Shown here: positions 49,783-57,663 of the stretch, one piece after another | How the letters are laid out: every line of letters begins with the position of its first letter | Numbering within the stretch: position 1 is the first letter of the stretch | Assembly (NCBI RefSeq): GCF_008120935.1 | Contig: NZ_RDBO01000020.1 | Location: 762,731-826,568, forward strand | From: Streptomyces sp. sk2.1 | GTDB lineage: Bacteria; Actinomycetota; Actinomycetes; Streptomycetales; Streptomycetaceae | DNA length: 63,838 nucleotides | Reading direction: 5' to 3' | Made by a program: the position numbers and the translations under genes | The notes under the pieces: model-generated | What the model was told of the DNA's origin: nothing | Database searches by the model: none | Seen by the model: only the letters and a program-made list of their open reading frames with translations

Positions 49783-50541
49783 TCAGGCGCGCTTCGTGCC
49801 CAGAACGTGCAGCTGCGTCGCGACCGAGTGGAAGGCGGGCAGCTCCGCCGCCGCGGCCTCCAGCTTGAGCAGGGCCTCCATCGCACCGGGCTCGGTGTCC
49901 ACCAGGACGCCGGGCACGAGGTCCGCGAAGACCCGCACCCCGTGGACCGCGCCGACCTCGACGCCGGCCCCGGAGACCAGCTCGGTGAGCTGCTCCGCGG
50001 TGTAGCGCCGGGGCACCGGGTCCCCCTCGCCCCAGCGGCCCGCCGGGTCGCCGAGCGCCTGCCGGGCCTCCGTGAAGTGGCCGGCGAGCGCCCGTGCCAG
50101 GACCGCGCCGCCGAGCCCGGCGGCGAGCAGGCTGAGCGCTCCGGCCGGCCGGAGCGCGTCCACCGCGTTGCGCACCCCCTCGGCGGGCTCGTCCACGTAC
50201 TCCAGGACACCGTGGCACAGCACCGCGTCGTAACCGCCGCGCTCGGCCACCTCGAACAGGCCGTGGATGTCGCCCTGCACACCGCGGACCCGGTCGGCGA
50301 CCCCGGCCTCGGCGGCCCGGCGCTCCAGCGCGAAGAGCGCGTTGGGGCTGGGGTCGACGACGGTGACGCGGTGGCCGAGACGGGCGACCGGCACCGCGAA
50401 GTTTCCGGTGCCGCCGCCGGTGTCCAGGACGTCCAGGGCGTCCCTGCCGGTCGCCTTGACCCGGAGGTCGAGGGCGTCCTTGAGTACGTCCCAGACCACG
50501 GCGGTACGGAGGGAGGCGCGGGGGCGCAGCTGGTCCGACAC
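49783..50541 (-). CDS. class I SAM-dependent methyltransferase
   Basis: A 252-aa methyltransferase from the GTG at 50541. Motif I is VLDTGGGTGNFAVPVAR, the acidic end of strand 2 is VTVVDPSPNALFAL, and the post-motif region has DAVLCHGVLEYVDEP. The layout resembles SmtA/CmoM-type enzymes and similar small-molecule or tRNA methyltransferases. The acceptor is unknown. It is followed after 235 bp on the same strand by the SAV_6107-like gene upstream; no functional link is evident. Confidence 0.88.
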   Translation of the reverse strand: MSDQLRPRASLRTAVVWDVLKDALDLRVKATGRDALDVLDTGGGTGNFAVPVARLGHRVTVVDPSPNALFALERRAAEAGVADRVRGVQGDIHGLFEVAERGGYDAVLCHGVLEYVDEPAEGVRNAVDALRPAGALSLLAAGLGGAVLARALAGHFTEARQALGDPAGRWGEGDPVPRRYTAEQLTELVSGAGVEVGAVHGVRVFADLVPGVLVDTEPGAMEALLKLEAAAAELPAFHSVATQLHVLGTKRA

Positions 50542-50776
50542 GGCAGATGACTCCTCGGCACGGTGCCGCCACTGACGGCGGGAGCGTGAACAGTGCAGGT
50601 GGTACGAGTGCTGCCCACCCTATTGCCTCGCGCCGCCGGGGCCGTCATCCCGCGTCCGGCCGCCCCACCGCCCCGCACCGGAGCTCCCGCCGCCCGCCCG
50701 GTCCACTCCCCGCCCGTACCGACCGGCTGCCGTCCCGGGCCGGGGCGGGGCTTCCCCGCCCCGGGCCGGGACCCCG

Positions 50777-51304
50777 TCACGCCGTGTCGGGCCGCTCCTT
50801 CCGGGACTGCGGGAGCACCGGCTGGAGCACCAGCAGCCGCTCGACCAGGCGCAGGAACATCGCCGCGTCGCGCAGCAGGTCGTCGGCGTCCCGGCGGCTG
50901 GCGGCGCCCGGGATCCCGGCCTCCGCACGGGCCCTGCGGGCGGCACCGGAGGCGAACAGCGCACTCCACTCGGTCAGCTCCGGAGCTATTTCGGGGAGGA
51001 CCTCCCAGGCGCTGCGGATGCGCTCCCGGCGACGCCGGGACGTCTCCGGGCGGCCCCGCGCGGCCAGCACGGCGGCCGCGGTCCGCAGCGCGGCGAGGTG
51101 GGCGGTGGCGTACCGCTCGTTCGGCACATCGAGAACGGCTGCCTCGTCGAGGCCGGCGCGGGCCTGGGCGAGCAGATCGAGAGCGGCGGGCGGGGCGGTG
51201 GTGCGTCGCAGGACGGGGTGGACATCGCTTGCCGGACCGGTCAGTGAGGGGGCAGGGCCGTCTGCGCGGCGCCGGGGTGCGGCTGCTGCGGACGAGTGGG
51301 CCAT
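50777..51304 (-). CDS. SAV_6107-like HEPN protein
   Basis: A 175-aa protein from the ATG at 51304, with AGGAGG upstream; a longer start at 51349 lacks such a site. After an Ala/Arg-rich lead the conserved helical block reads ALDLLAQARAGLDEAAVLDVPNERYATAHLAALRTAAAVL. An acidic, all-helical C-terminal half follows (AWEVLPEIAPELTEWSALF). This is the streptomycete SAV_6107 family, assigned a HEPN-type fold. The function is unknown. It is divergent from the TetR-controlled operon, and both could share the short control region. Confidence 0.82.
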   Translation of the reverse strand: MAHSSAAAAPRRRADGPAPSLTGPASDVHPVLRRTTAPPAALDLLAQARAGLDEAAVLDVPNERYATAHLAALRTAAAVLAARGRPETSRRRRERIRSAWEVLPEIAPELTEWSALFASGAARRARAEAGIPGAASRRDADDLLRDAAMFLRLVERLLVLQPVLPQSRKERPDTA

Positions 51305-51404
51305 GACGAAACCTCCTGTCTCGTGTAACGACTCCGTGGCCGTATGCATCCATCGTGAGGGGCACCACTGACAGTCCCCGTCGCGACCGCACTGACCTGC
51401 CCTT

Positions 51405-51458
51405 TTGCCTCGATCGCGAGTTCGGGCTACCTTTTTGGACTGACTGGTCAGTTCAAAA
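51405..51458 (+). promoter_or_regulatory. sigma-70-type promoter overlapping a TetR-type operator
   Basis: -35 TTGCCT (51405–51410), a 17-nt spacer, -10 TACCTT (51428–51433). The palindrome from 51433 to 51458 has 12-bp half-sites TTTTGGACTGAC and GTCAGTTCAAAA (one mismatch) around TG and starts on the last base of the -10. Bound repressor would block initiation. The last gene of the operon encodes a TetR repressor, so autoregulation is the simplest reading. Confidence 0.8.
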
Positions 51459-51472
51459 TCAGGGGAGGGTCA

Positions 51473-52297
51473 GTGGACAGCCCGCACGGGGCAGCCGTCA
51501 CCGCCGGGAATCTCGGCCTCAAGGGACCGCGCGGCTGGGCCTTCCGCGGCGTGGACGTCGAGGCCGGACCCGGCTCGCTGGTGGCGATCGAGGGCCCCTC
51601 CGGCTCCGGCCGCACCTGCCTGCTGCTCGCCCTCACCGGCCGGATGCGCCCCACCGAGGGCCACGCGGAGGTCGGCGGACTGCGCCTGCCGCGCAAGATG
51701 GCGGCGGTGCGCCGCGTCTGCGCCCTGGGCCCGGTGCCCGGCGTCAGCGAGCTCGACCCGGCCTTCACCGTCGCCGAGCACCTGCGGGAGCGGGCCCTGC
51801 TCCAGCGCCGCTACGGCGGTTCGCTGCGCGCCCTGCTGCGCCCGCGCGCCGAGCGGACCGCCACCGCGCAGGAGCGGATCGACACGGCGCTGGCCGCAGC
51901 GGGGCTCGACCCGGCCACCCTGCCCAAGGCCGAGCGGACCTCCGTACGGGATCTGGAGCGGCTGGAGGCGCTGCGGCTCTCCGTCGCGCTGGCGCTGATC
52001 GGCGGCCCCCGGCTGCTCGCGGTGGACGACACCGACCTCAAGCTCTCCGACTCCGAGCGCGCCGAGGCGTGGGAGCTGCTGCGGTCCGTCGCGGCCGGCG
52101 GCACGACCGTGCTCGCCGTCTGCAGCCAGGCCCCCGAGGACGCCCTCACCCTGCGCACCGCCACCGCACAGGGCACCGACGACGGCGGCAGCACGAAGAG
52201 CACGGCCGACGACACGGAGAACACGGCCGGCACGGCCGACGGGACCACGACCGGGAAGGGGACGGCCGATGCGTTCGCCGAGACTCGCCGCGCTTGA
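51473..52297 (+). CDS. ABC-type ATP-binding protein with degenerate catalytic motifs
   Basis: A 274-aa protein from the GTG at 51473, with GGGGAGGG upstream. The overall fold is that of an ABC ATPase, but Walker A reads GPSGSGRTC, with Arg where Lys is expected (about residues 41–49). The signature LSGGQ is replaced by a VRDLERLEALRLS stretch. Walker B reads RLLAVDDTD, with Asp in place of the catalytic Glu. The last 40 residues are a Thr/Asp/Gly-rich tail overlapping the next gene by 29 bp. It precedes a YhgE-type membrane protein. It may bind nucleotide weakly or act structurally. Confidence 0.8.
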   Translation: MDSPHGAAVTAGNLGLKGPRGWAFRGVDVEAGPGSLVAIEGPSGSGRTCLLLALTGRMRPTEGHAEVGGLRLPRKMAAVRRVCALGPVPGVSELDPAFTVAEHLRERALLQRRYGGSLRALLRPRAERTATAQERIDTALAAAGLDPATLPKAERTSVRDLERLEALRLSVALALIGGPRLLAVDDTDLKLSDSERAEAWELLRSVAAGGTTVLAVCSQAPEDALTLRTATAQGTDDGGSTKSTADDTENTAGTADGTTTGKGTADAFAETRRA

Positions 52298-54356
52298 GCT
52301 CAAGCGCTTCGGCAGGGGAAAGCTGCCGCGCGCCGCACTGGTCGCGCTCCTGCTCCTGCCGCTGCTCTACGGCGCCCTGTACCTGTGGTCCTTCTGGGAC
52401 CCGTACGGGCGCCTCGACAGGATCCCCGTCGCGCTGGTCAACGACGACAAGGGCGCCACCGCGGCCGGGAAGCGCATCACGGCCGGTGACGAGATCACCG
52501 ACAAGCTCCTCGACTCCAAGGTGTTCGACTGGCACGAGGTGAGCTCCGCCGAGGCCGCCGAGGGCGTCGAGGACGGCACGTACTACCTCTCGCTCACCAT
52601 GCCCTCGGACTTCAGCGAGCGGATCGCGTCCAGCTCGGGCGACTCCCCCGAGACCGGCGCGCTCCAGGTGCGCACCAACGACGCCAACAACTACATCGTG
52701 GGGCAGATCTCCCGGACGGTGTTCTCCGAGGTGCGCACCGCCGCGTCGACCAACGCCTCGCGCGGCTTCCTCGACCGGATCTTCATCAACTTCTCCGACC
52801 TCCACGACGCGACGGAGAAGGCCGCCAAGGGCGCCGACGACCTCAAGGGCGGCATCGGCAGGGCGAAGAAGGGCTCGCAGGACCTCGCCGACGGGCTGAA
52901 GGACGCCAAGGCCGGCAGCGGCCGGCTGGCCGGCGGCATCGTCAAGCTGAACAAGGGTGCGGGCGACCTCGAGACCGGCTCCCGCCAGGTGGCCGAGGGC
53001 ACCCAGCAGCTCGCCGACAAGGTGAACGGGGTGGCAACCGACGTCCGTCCGTTCCTGAAGGACAACGGCAAGTCGATCGGCGACACCGCCCGGCTGGTCG
53101 CCGACTCCTCGCAGGCCGTGCGGGACAACCTCGACCTGCTCGTGAAGGCCGCCCCCACCGCGGCCACCGCCGCCCACACGGCCTCCGACGACCTGGCCGA
53201 GCTCTACCGCACCAGCTGCGCGCAGGAGCAGGACGCCGACCCCGACGTCTGTCCGCCGCTGAAGCGCGCCACGACCGCCGCGGCCGATGTCGCGAAGGTC
53301 GCCGACGACGTGAACGTTCTGGTCACGAGCCAGAACGGGGACCTGAAGGAGCTGCGCACCCGGCTGGCCACGCTCCAGCGGCAGGCCGAGGACCTGGCCG
53401 AGCACGCGCCGCGCCTGGACGAGGACCTGGAATCCGCCGTCAAGAAGGTGAACGCGCTGAACACCGGTGCGCACAAGGTCGCCAAGGGGGCGAACGACCT
53501 GCACACCGGCCTCACCACGGCCAGGACCGGCTCCGCCGACCTGGACACCGGGGTGAGCGACCTCAGGAAGGGCGCGGTGAACCTGGACAGCGGGCTGATC
53601 CGGCTCGGCGACGGCTCGACCACCCTCGCCGAGGGGCTCGACGACGGCGTCGGCAGGATTCCCGACTACGACAAGAAGGACCGCGACGCCCGTACGGGAG
53701 TCATGGCCGACCCGGTGCAGCTGGCCTCCGAGTCACTGCACAAGGCCCCCAACTACGGCACCGGTTTCGCCCCGTACTTCATCCCGCTCTCCCTGTGGGT
53801 CGGCGCGATGGTGGCGTACATGCTGATCCAGCCGCTCAACCGGCGGGCGCTCGCCGCCGGGGCCTCCGCCTGGCGGATCGCCTTCGCGGGCTGGCTGCCG
53901 GTGGCCGCGATCGGGCTGCTCCAGGTGGCCGCCCTGATGGCCGTACTGCACTGGGGACTGGGGCTGCAGATGACCCGGGCCGCCGGGACGATCGCCTTCC
54001 TGGCCCTGGTGACCTGCTGCTTCGCGGCGATCGTGCAGTGGCTGAACGCCCGGTTCGGCGCCGCGGGACGCATCCTCGTCCTGGCGGTGCTGATGCTCCA
54101 GCTGACCTCGGCCGGCGGAACGTACCCCGTCCAGACCAGTCCGGGCTTCTTCAACGCGATCCACCCCTACCTGCCGATGAGTTACATCGTCGAGGGACTG
54201 CGCCGGCTGATCACCGGTGGCGGGCTCGGCCCGGTCTGGCAGGGCAGCGCGGTGCTGCTGGCCTTCACGGCCGGGGCGCTCGCCCTGACCGCGGTCGCCG
54301 CACGCCGCAAGCAGGTATGGACCCTGGACCGGCTCCACCCGGAACTGAGCCTGTGA
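52269..54356 (+). CDS. YhgE/Pip-type membrane protein (ABC-2 permease-like)
   Basis: A 695-aa protein from the ATG at 52269. One N-terminal span (ALVALLLLPLLYGALYLWSF) is followed by a large external region that begins IPVALVNDDKGA. Its middle contains heptad-like repeats (ADDLKGGIGRAKKGSQDLADG, LAGGIVKLNKGAGDLETGS), typical of YhgE/Pip and phage-infection-protein families. The C-terminal 230 residues have about six spans, including YFIPLSLWVGAMVAYMLI and FNAIHPYLPMSYIVEGLRR. MmpL- or ABC-2-like export of lipids or proteins is suggested by relatives. Its partner is the upstream ATPase-like protein. Confidence 0.87.
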   Translation: MRSPRLAALELKRFGRGKLPRAALVALLLLPLLYGALYLWSFWDPYGRLDRIPVALVNDDKGATAAGKRITAGDEITDKLLDSKVFDWHEVSSAEAAEGVEDGTYYLSLTMPSDFSERIASSSGDSPETGALQVRTNDANNYIVGQISRTVFSEVRTAASTNASRGFLDRIFINFSDLHDATEKAAKGADDLKGGIGRAKKGSQDLADGLKDAKAGSGRLAGGIVKLNKGAGDLETGSRQVAEGTQQLADKVNGVATDVRPFLKDNGKSIGDTARLVADSSQAVRDNLDLLVKAAPTAATAAHTASDDLAELYRTSCAQEQDADPDVCPPLKRATTAAADVAKVADDVNVLVTSQNGDLKELRTRLATLQRQAEDLAEHAPRLDEDLESAVKKVNALNTGAHKVAKGANDLHTGLTTARTGSADLDTGVSDLRKGAVNLDSGLIRLGDGSTTLAEGLDDGVGRIPDYDKKDRDARTGVMADPVQLASESLHKAPNYGTGFAPYFIPLSLWVGAMVAYMLIQPLNRRALAAGASAWRIAFAGWLPVAAIGLLQVAALMAVLHWGLGLQMTRAAGTIAFLALVTCCFAAIVQWLNARFGAAGRILVLAVLMLQLTSAGGTYPVQTSPGFFNAIHPYLPMSYIVEGLRRLITGGGLGPVWQGSAVLLAFTAGALALTAVAARRKQVWTLDRLHPELSL

Positions 54357-54385
54357 GCGCGCCGGGACCTGTGAGAATCAGGGGC

Positions 54386-54997
54386 ATGGAAAGCAGCAGC
54401 ACCACGCGTCGCCGGGCCACCCGGCAGAAGCTCTACGAGGCGGCCGTGACCCTCATCGCGGAGAAGGGCTTCTCGGCCACCACGGTGGACGAGATCGCCG
54501 AGCGCGCCGGGGTCGCCAAGGGCACGGTCTACTACAACTTCAAGAGCAAGACCGAACTCTTCGAGGAGTTGCTGCGGCACGGCGTCGGGCTGCTCACCGC
54601 CTCGCTGCGCTCCGCGGCCGAGGAGACCGGGCGGCTCGGCGGCACCCGGGTCGAGGCGCTGGACGCGATGATCCGGGCCGGCCTGGTCTTCATCGACCGG
54701 TACCCGGCGTTCACCCAGCTGTACGTCGCGGAGCTGTGGCGCACCAACCGGGCCTGGCAGGGAACCCTCCTGGTGGTGCGTCAGGAAGCCGTCGCGGTGG
54801 TCGAGGGCGTGCTGCGCGAAGGGGTGGAGAACGGCGAGCTGAGCCGGGAGATCGACATCCCGCTGACGGCCGCCGCGCTGGTCGGCATGGTGCTGGTGGC
54901 GGCCCTGGACTGGCAGGCGTTCCAGCCCGAGCGGTCGATCGACGACGTGCACTCGGCGTTGTCGCTGCTGCTGCACGGGCGGGTCAGCGGGCGCTGA
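54386..54997 (+). CDS. TetR-family repressor
   Basis: A 203-aa regulator from the ATG at 54386, with CAGGGG upstream. The N-terminal helix-turn-helix spans about residues 10–56: RRRATRQKLYEAAVTLIAEKG, then TTVDEIAERAGVAKGTVYYNFKSK. The C-terminal ligand and dimer domain includes EALDAMIRAGLVFIDRYPAF. It is the last gene of the ATPase–YhgE operon, 29 bp downstream. The palindrome at 51433–51458 in the operon promoter is its probable target. The inducing ligand is unknown. Confidence 0.92.
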   Translation: MESSSTTRRRATRQKLYEAAVTLIAEKGFSATTVDEIAERAGVAKGTVYYNFKSKTELFEELLRHGVGLLTASLRSAAEETGRLGGTRVEALDAMIRAGLVFIDRYPAFTQLYVAELWRTNRAWQGTLLVVRQEAVAVVEGVLREGVENGELSREIDIPLTAAALVGMVLVAALDWQAFQPERSIDDVHSALSLLLHGRVSGR

Positions 54998-55427
54998 GCC
55001 GCCCGCCCCGGCGGACGGAAGCGCGCGGCGGACAGAAGTACGCGGCGGGCGAAGCACTTGCGGACAGAACCGCGTGACGGGCGGAGCGCATACGGAAGGC
55101 GCCGGTCCGGTGGGACCCGGTCTCCCGGGTCCGCGCCGGACCGGCGCCTTCCGTAGCTGCTGGAGGACTTCCCCCGTGGCCCCGTGTCCCCCGTGGCCCC
55201 GAGTCCTCCGTCGTGCTCCCCCGTTCCGGAGGGGAGTGCCGCGACCGTTCCGCCGCCCCGTGCCGGCGGTGCCTGCGCGGCGCCCCTCTCCGTGCCCACC
55301 ACTCTCCCGTCCGGGCAGGTGGGAGCCCATCCGCGTACCTACTCATCTCGCGGTCTAGGTACGGATACTCAGACCTGCGCACCGAACCCGTCCCGCGCCG
55401 TACGCCATCTGGCCTACGATCGCGTCC
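54998..55427. other. intergenic region between the TetR operon and the DUF4126 gene
   Basis: A 430-bp gap. It contains three near-identical decamers (GCGGACGGAA at 55011, GCGGACAGAA at 55028 and 55060), the operon terminator at 55092–55154, a C-rich stretch with repeated CCCCCGTGGCCCCG, and the promoter of the next gene. No gene is supported. Confidence 0.5.
55092..55154 (+). terminator. terminator of the TetR operon
   Basis: Perfect 19-bp arms ACGGAAGGCGCCGGTCCGG and CCGGACCGGCGCCTTCCGT enclose a second nested stem ACCCGG/CCGGGT. This is one of the strongest hairpins in the window, 94 bp after the TetR stop. Confidence 0.88.
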
Positions 55428-55428
55428 G
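55415..55428 (+). promoter_or_regulatory. -10 element for a leaderless DUF4126 transcript
   Basis: TACGAT at 55415–55420 ends exactly 7 nt before the GTG at 55428, and there is no ribosome site, so the mRNA probably starts at or next to the start codon. A clear -35 was not found. Confidence 0.5.
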
Positions 55429-56045
55429 TGTCCGTACTCCCTCTGGTGTTCACAAGCGGCTGGGCCAGCGGGATCAACGCCTACGCGGTGGTCCTGCTCC
55501 TCGGCATTTTCGGTACGACCGGTCTGAGCGACGAGGTGCCCGACGCCCTCCAGCGCACCGACGTCCTGGTGGTGGCCGGGGTGCTCTTCCTCTGCGAGGT
55601 GGTGGCGGACAAGGTCCCCTACATGGACTCGGTCTGGGACTCGGTGCACACCGTCATCAGGCCGGTGGCCGGTGCCGTCGTGGCGGCGCTGCTGGCCGGT
55701 GACGACGGTTCGCTCCCGGAACTCGCGGCGGCGGCGATCGGCGGTTCCACCGCGCTGATGAGCCATCTGGTGAAGGCCGGCACCAGAATGGCGGTCAACA
55801 CCTCTCCCGAGCCGTTCAGCAACATCGTCATGAGCATCGTCGAGGACCTGGGCGTCGCCGGGATCATCACCTTCGCGATATTCCATCCGGTGGCGGCCGC
55901 GGTCATCGCGGGGACGCTGCTGCTGCTCGGCATGGTGATCGTGGCCTTCCTGTTCTCCAGGATCCGGCGCTTCCTGCGGCGCAGGAAGCAGCGGCGCGAG
56001 GAGCGGCGACTGGCCCGGGCGGGCGCGTACCAGCCGCCGGACTGA
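55428..56045 (+). CDS. DUF4126 membrane protein
   Basis: A 205-aa protein from the GTG at 55428. It begins MSVLPLVFTSGWASGINAYA, the hallmark of DUF4126, with an N-terminal helix of small residues (ASGINAY), and has about five membrane spans, the last being PVAAAVIAGTLLLLGMVIVAFL. A basic Arg-rich cytoplasmic tail follows ([17 protein letters not shown]). Conserved acidic residues occur in FLCEVVADKVPYMDSVWD. Its function is unknown. It is 30 bp upstream of the CrtI-like gene and probably cotranscribed. Confidence 0.87.
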   Translation: MSVLPLVFTSGWASGINAYAVVLLLGIFGTTGLSDEVPDALQRTDVLVVAGVLFLCEVVADKVPYMDSVWDSVHTVIRPVAGAVVAALLAGDDGSLPELAAAAIGGSTALMSHLVKAGTRMAVNTSPEPFSNIVMSIVEDLGVAGIITFAIFHPVAAAVIAGTLLLLGMVIVAFLFSRIRRFLRRRKQRREERRLARAGAYQPPD

Positions 56046-56075
56046 CGGTCGGCGGCGGCCGTTAAGGTCACTGAC

Positions 56076-57593
56076 ATGGCACGTATTGCGGTGATCGGCG
56101 CCGGGATGGGCGCGATGGCGGCGGCCGCCCGGCTCGCCGTGGCAGGCCACCGGGTGACGGTGTACGAGCGGTCGGAGACCTTCGGCGGTTCGGTGGGCCG
56201 GTACGCCCGTGAGGGCTTCGTCTTCGACACCGGTCCGGCTCTGCTCCATCTGCCCGCCGTCTATCGCGACCTGTTCGTGAAGACGGGCAAGGAGCCGCTG
56301 GAGCGGTGCGTCGGGCTGACCCAGGTCGATCCGGCGAGCCGGCACCTGTTCGCGGACGGCACGGCGGTGTCGCTGCCGAACGCCTCGCGGGCCGGGGTGG
56401 TCTCCGCCCTGGACGCGGCACTCGGCGGCGGCGCGGGCGCGGCGTGGGGCGGGTTCCTGGACCGGGCGCGCGACGCCTGGGACCGGTCGCGGCGTCCGCT
56501 GCTGGAGGAGCCGTTGCGCCCCGACCGGCAGGTGTTCGACCGCGATCCCTATCCGGCGCTCCGGCAGCGCCGGCTGCTGCGTTCCGCCCGGCAGGCGGGC
56601 ACGGTGGCGGAGGTCGGCGCGTGGGAGCTGTCGGACCCCCGGCTGGCCGCGCTCCTCGACGGGTACGCCCTGTCGTACGGGCTGGACCCGGTGCGCGCAC
56701 CGGCGTCGGCGGCCCTGCTGCCGTACATGGAGGAGACGTTCGGCAGCTGGTACGTCTCCGGCGGCATCCGGGCCCTGGCCCAGGCGGTGCACGAGCGGTG
56801 CCTGGCCCGGAGGGTGGAGTTCGTCCTGGGGTGCGAGGTGGCCCGGATCGTCGAGAAGGACGGCCGGGCGGCGGGGGTCGAGCTGGCGGACGGGACGGTC
56901 GCCGAGGCCGATCACGTGGTGCTGGGCGCCCCGCCCCGCCCCGGTCTGGTGCCGGGTCGGGAGTCCTGGCAGGACGAGGACGTGACGGCCCGGCAGGGTG
57001 CGGGGCAGGAGCTGGTGCCGGGCCGGTTCCTGGTGCTGCTCTCGCTGCGCGGCGCCCGGCCCGCGGACACCGTGCACCGGACGCTGGTGCACCCGGCGGA
57101 CGGTGCGGCGGAGCGCGAGGCGGTGTTCGGCGGACGGCTCGCCGAGCACCCCACGGTGACGGTGCTGCGCCCGGACGACCCGTCGACCCGTCCCGACGAC
57201 GGCCACGAGGCGGTGACGCTGATGGCGACGGTCGCCCCGCAGGGCCCGGTGGACTGGACGGACCCGGCGGTGCGCGGGCGGTGTGCCGATTCGATGATCG
57301 GGGCCGCCGCCGCGGCCGTGCCCGGGATACGGGAGCGGCTGCTGCACGCCGAGGTGCGGACCCCGGCGGACACGGCGGCGCGGACCGGCGCGGAGGGCGG
57401 TTCGGTGCCCGCGCCCGTACTGGCCGGGGCGGGCGGCGCGTATCTGCGTCCGGGCAACCTCACCCGGCTGCCGGGGCTCTACGCCGCGGGCGGCTGGTCG
57501 CACCCGGGCGGTGGACTCGCCCACGCGGGCATGTCGGGGGCCCTGGTCGCCGGGCTGATCGTGGAGGGGGACGGGTTCCGGGGCTCCCGGTGA
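56076..57593 (+). CDS. CrtI-like FAD-dependent oxidoreductase (phytoene-desaturase superfamily)
   Basis: A 505-aa flavoprotein from the ATG at 56076. The N-terminal dinucleotide-binding motif is VIGAGMGAMAAAARLA, followed by the strand-end acidic residue in VTVYERSETFGG and the FDTGPALLHLP block. A central segment holds LPYMEETFGSWYVSGGIR. The C-terminal FAD block is GLYAAGGWSHPGGGLAHAGMSG. The fold is that of phytoene desaturases and amine oxidases, but no other carotenoid gene is near, so the substrate is open. A 125-bp segment of it (about residues 216–256) is copied in inverted orientation in the next gene. Confidence 0.88.
   Translation: MARIAVIGAGMGAMAAAARLAVAGHRVTVYERSETFGGSVGRYAREGFVFDTGPALLHLPAVYRDLFVKTGKEPLERCVGLTQVDPASRHLFADGTAVSLPNASRAGVVSALDAALGGGAGAAWGGFLDRARDAWDRSRRPLLEEPLRPDRQVFDRDPYPALRQRRLLRSARQAGTVAEVGAWELSDPRLAALLDGYALSYGLDPVRAPASAALLPYMEETFGSWYVSGGIRALAQAVHERCLARRVEFVLGCEVARIVEKDGRAAGVELADGTVAEADHVVLGAPPRPGLVPGRESWQDEDVTARQGAGQELVPGRFLVLLSLRGARPADTVHRTLVHPADGAAEREAVFGGRLAEHPTVTVLRPDDPSTRPDDGHEAVTLMATVAPQGPVDWTDPAVRGRCADSMIGAAAAAVPGIRERLLHAEVRTPADTAARTGAEGGSVPAPVLAGAGGAYLRPGNLTRLPGLYAAGGWSHPGGGLAHAGMSGALVAGLIVEGDGFRGSR
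56720..56844 (+). repeat. 125-bp inverted duplication, source copy (inside the CrtI-like gene)
   Basis: Identical over all 125 bases to the reverse complement of 57720–57844. This copy is considered the original because it is continuous with the conserved FAD-oxidoreductase frame. Confidence 0.97.
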
Positions 57594-57663
57594 GCACCCG
57601 GGGGCCGTCCGGACCGCGGGACCGGCCGCCGACGGCGGCCACGGCTGCGGCTGCGGCTGCGGC

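Noticed and set aside
56076..57593. Carotenoid biosynthesis cluster
   Set aside because: Only one CrtI-like gene is present, with no phytoene synthase or cyclase nearby.
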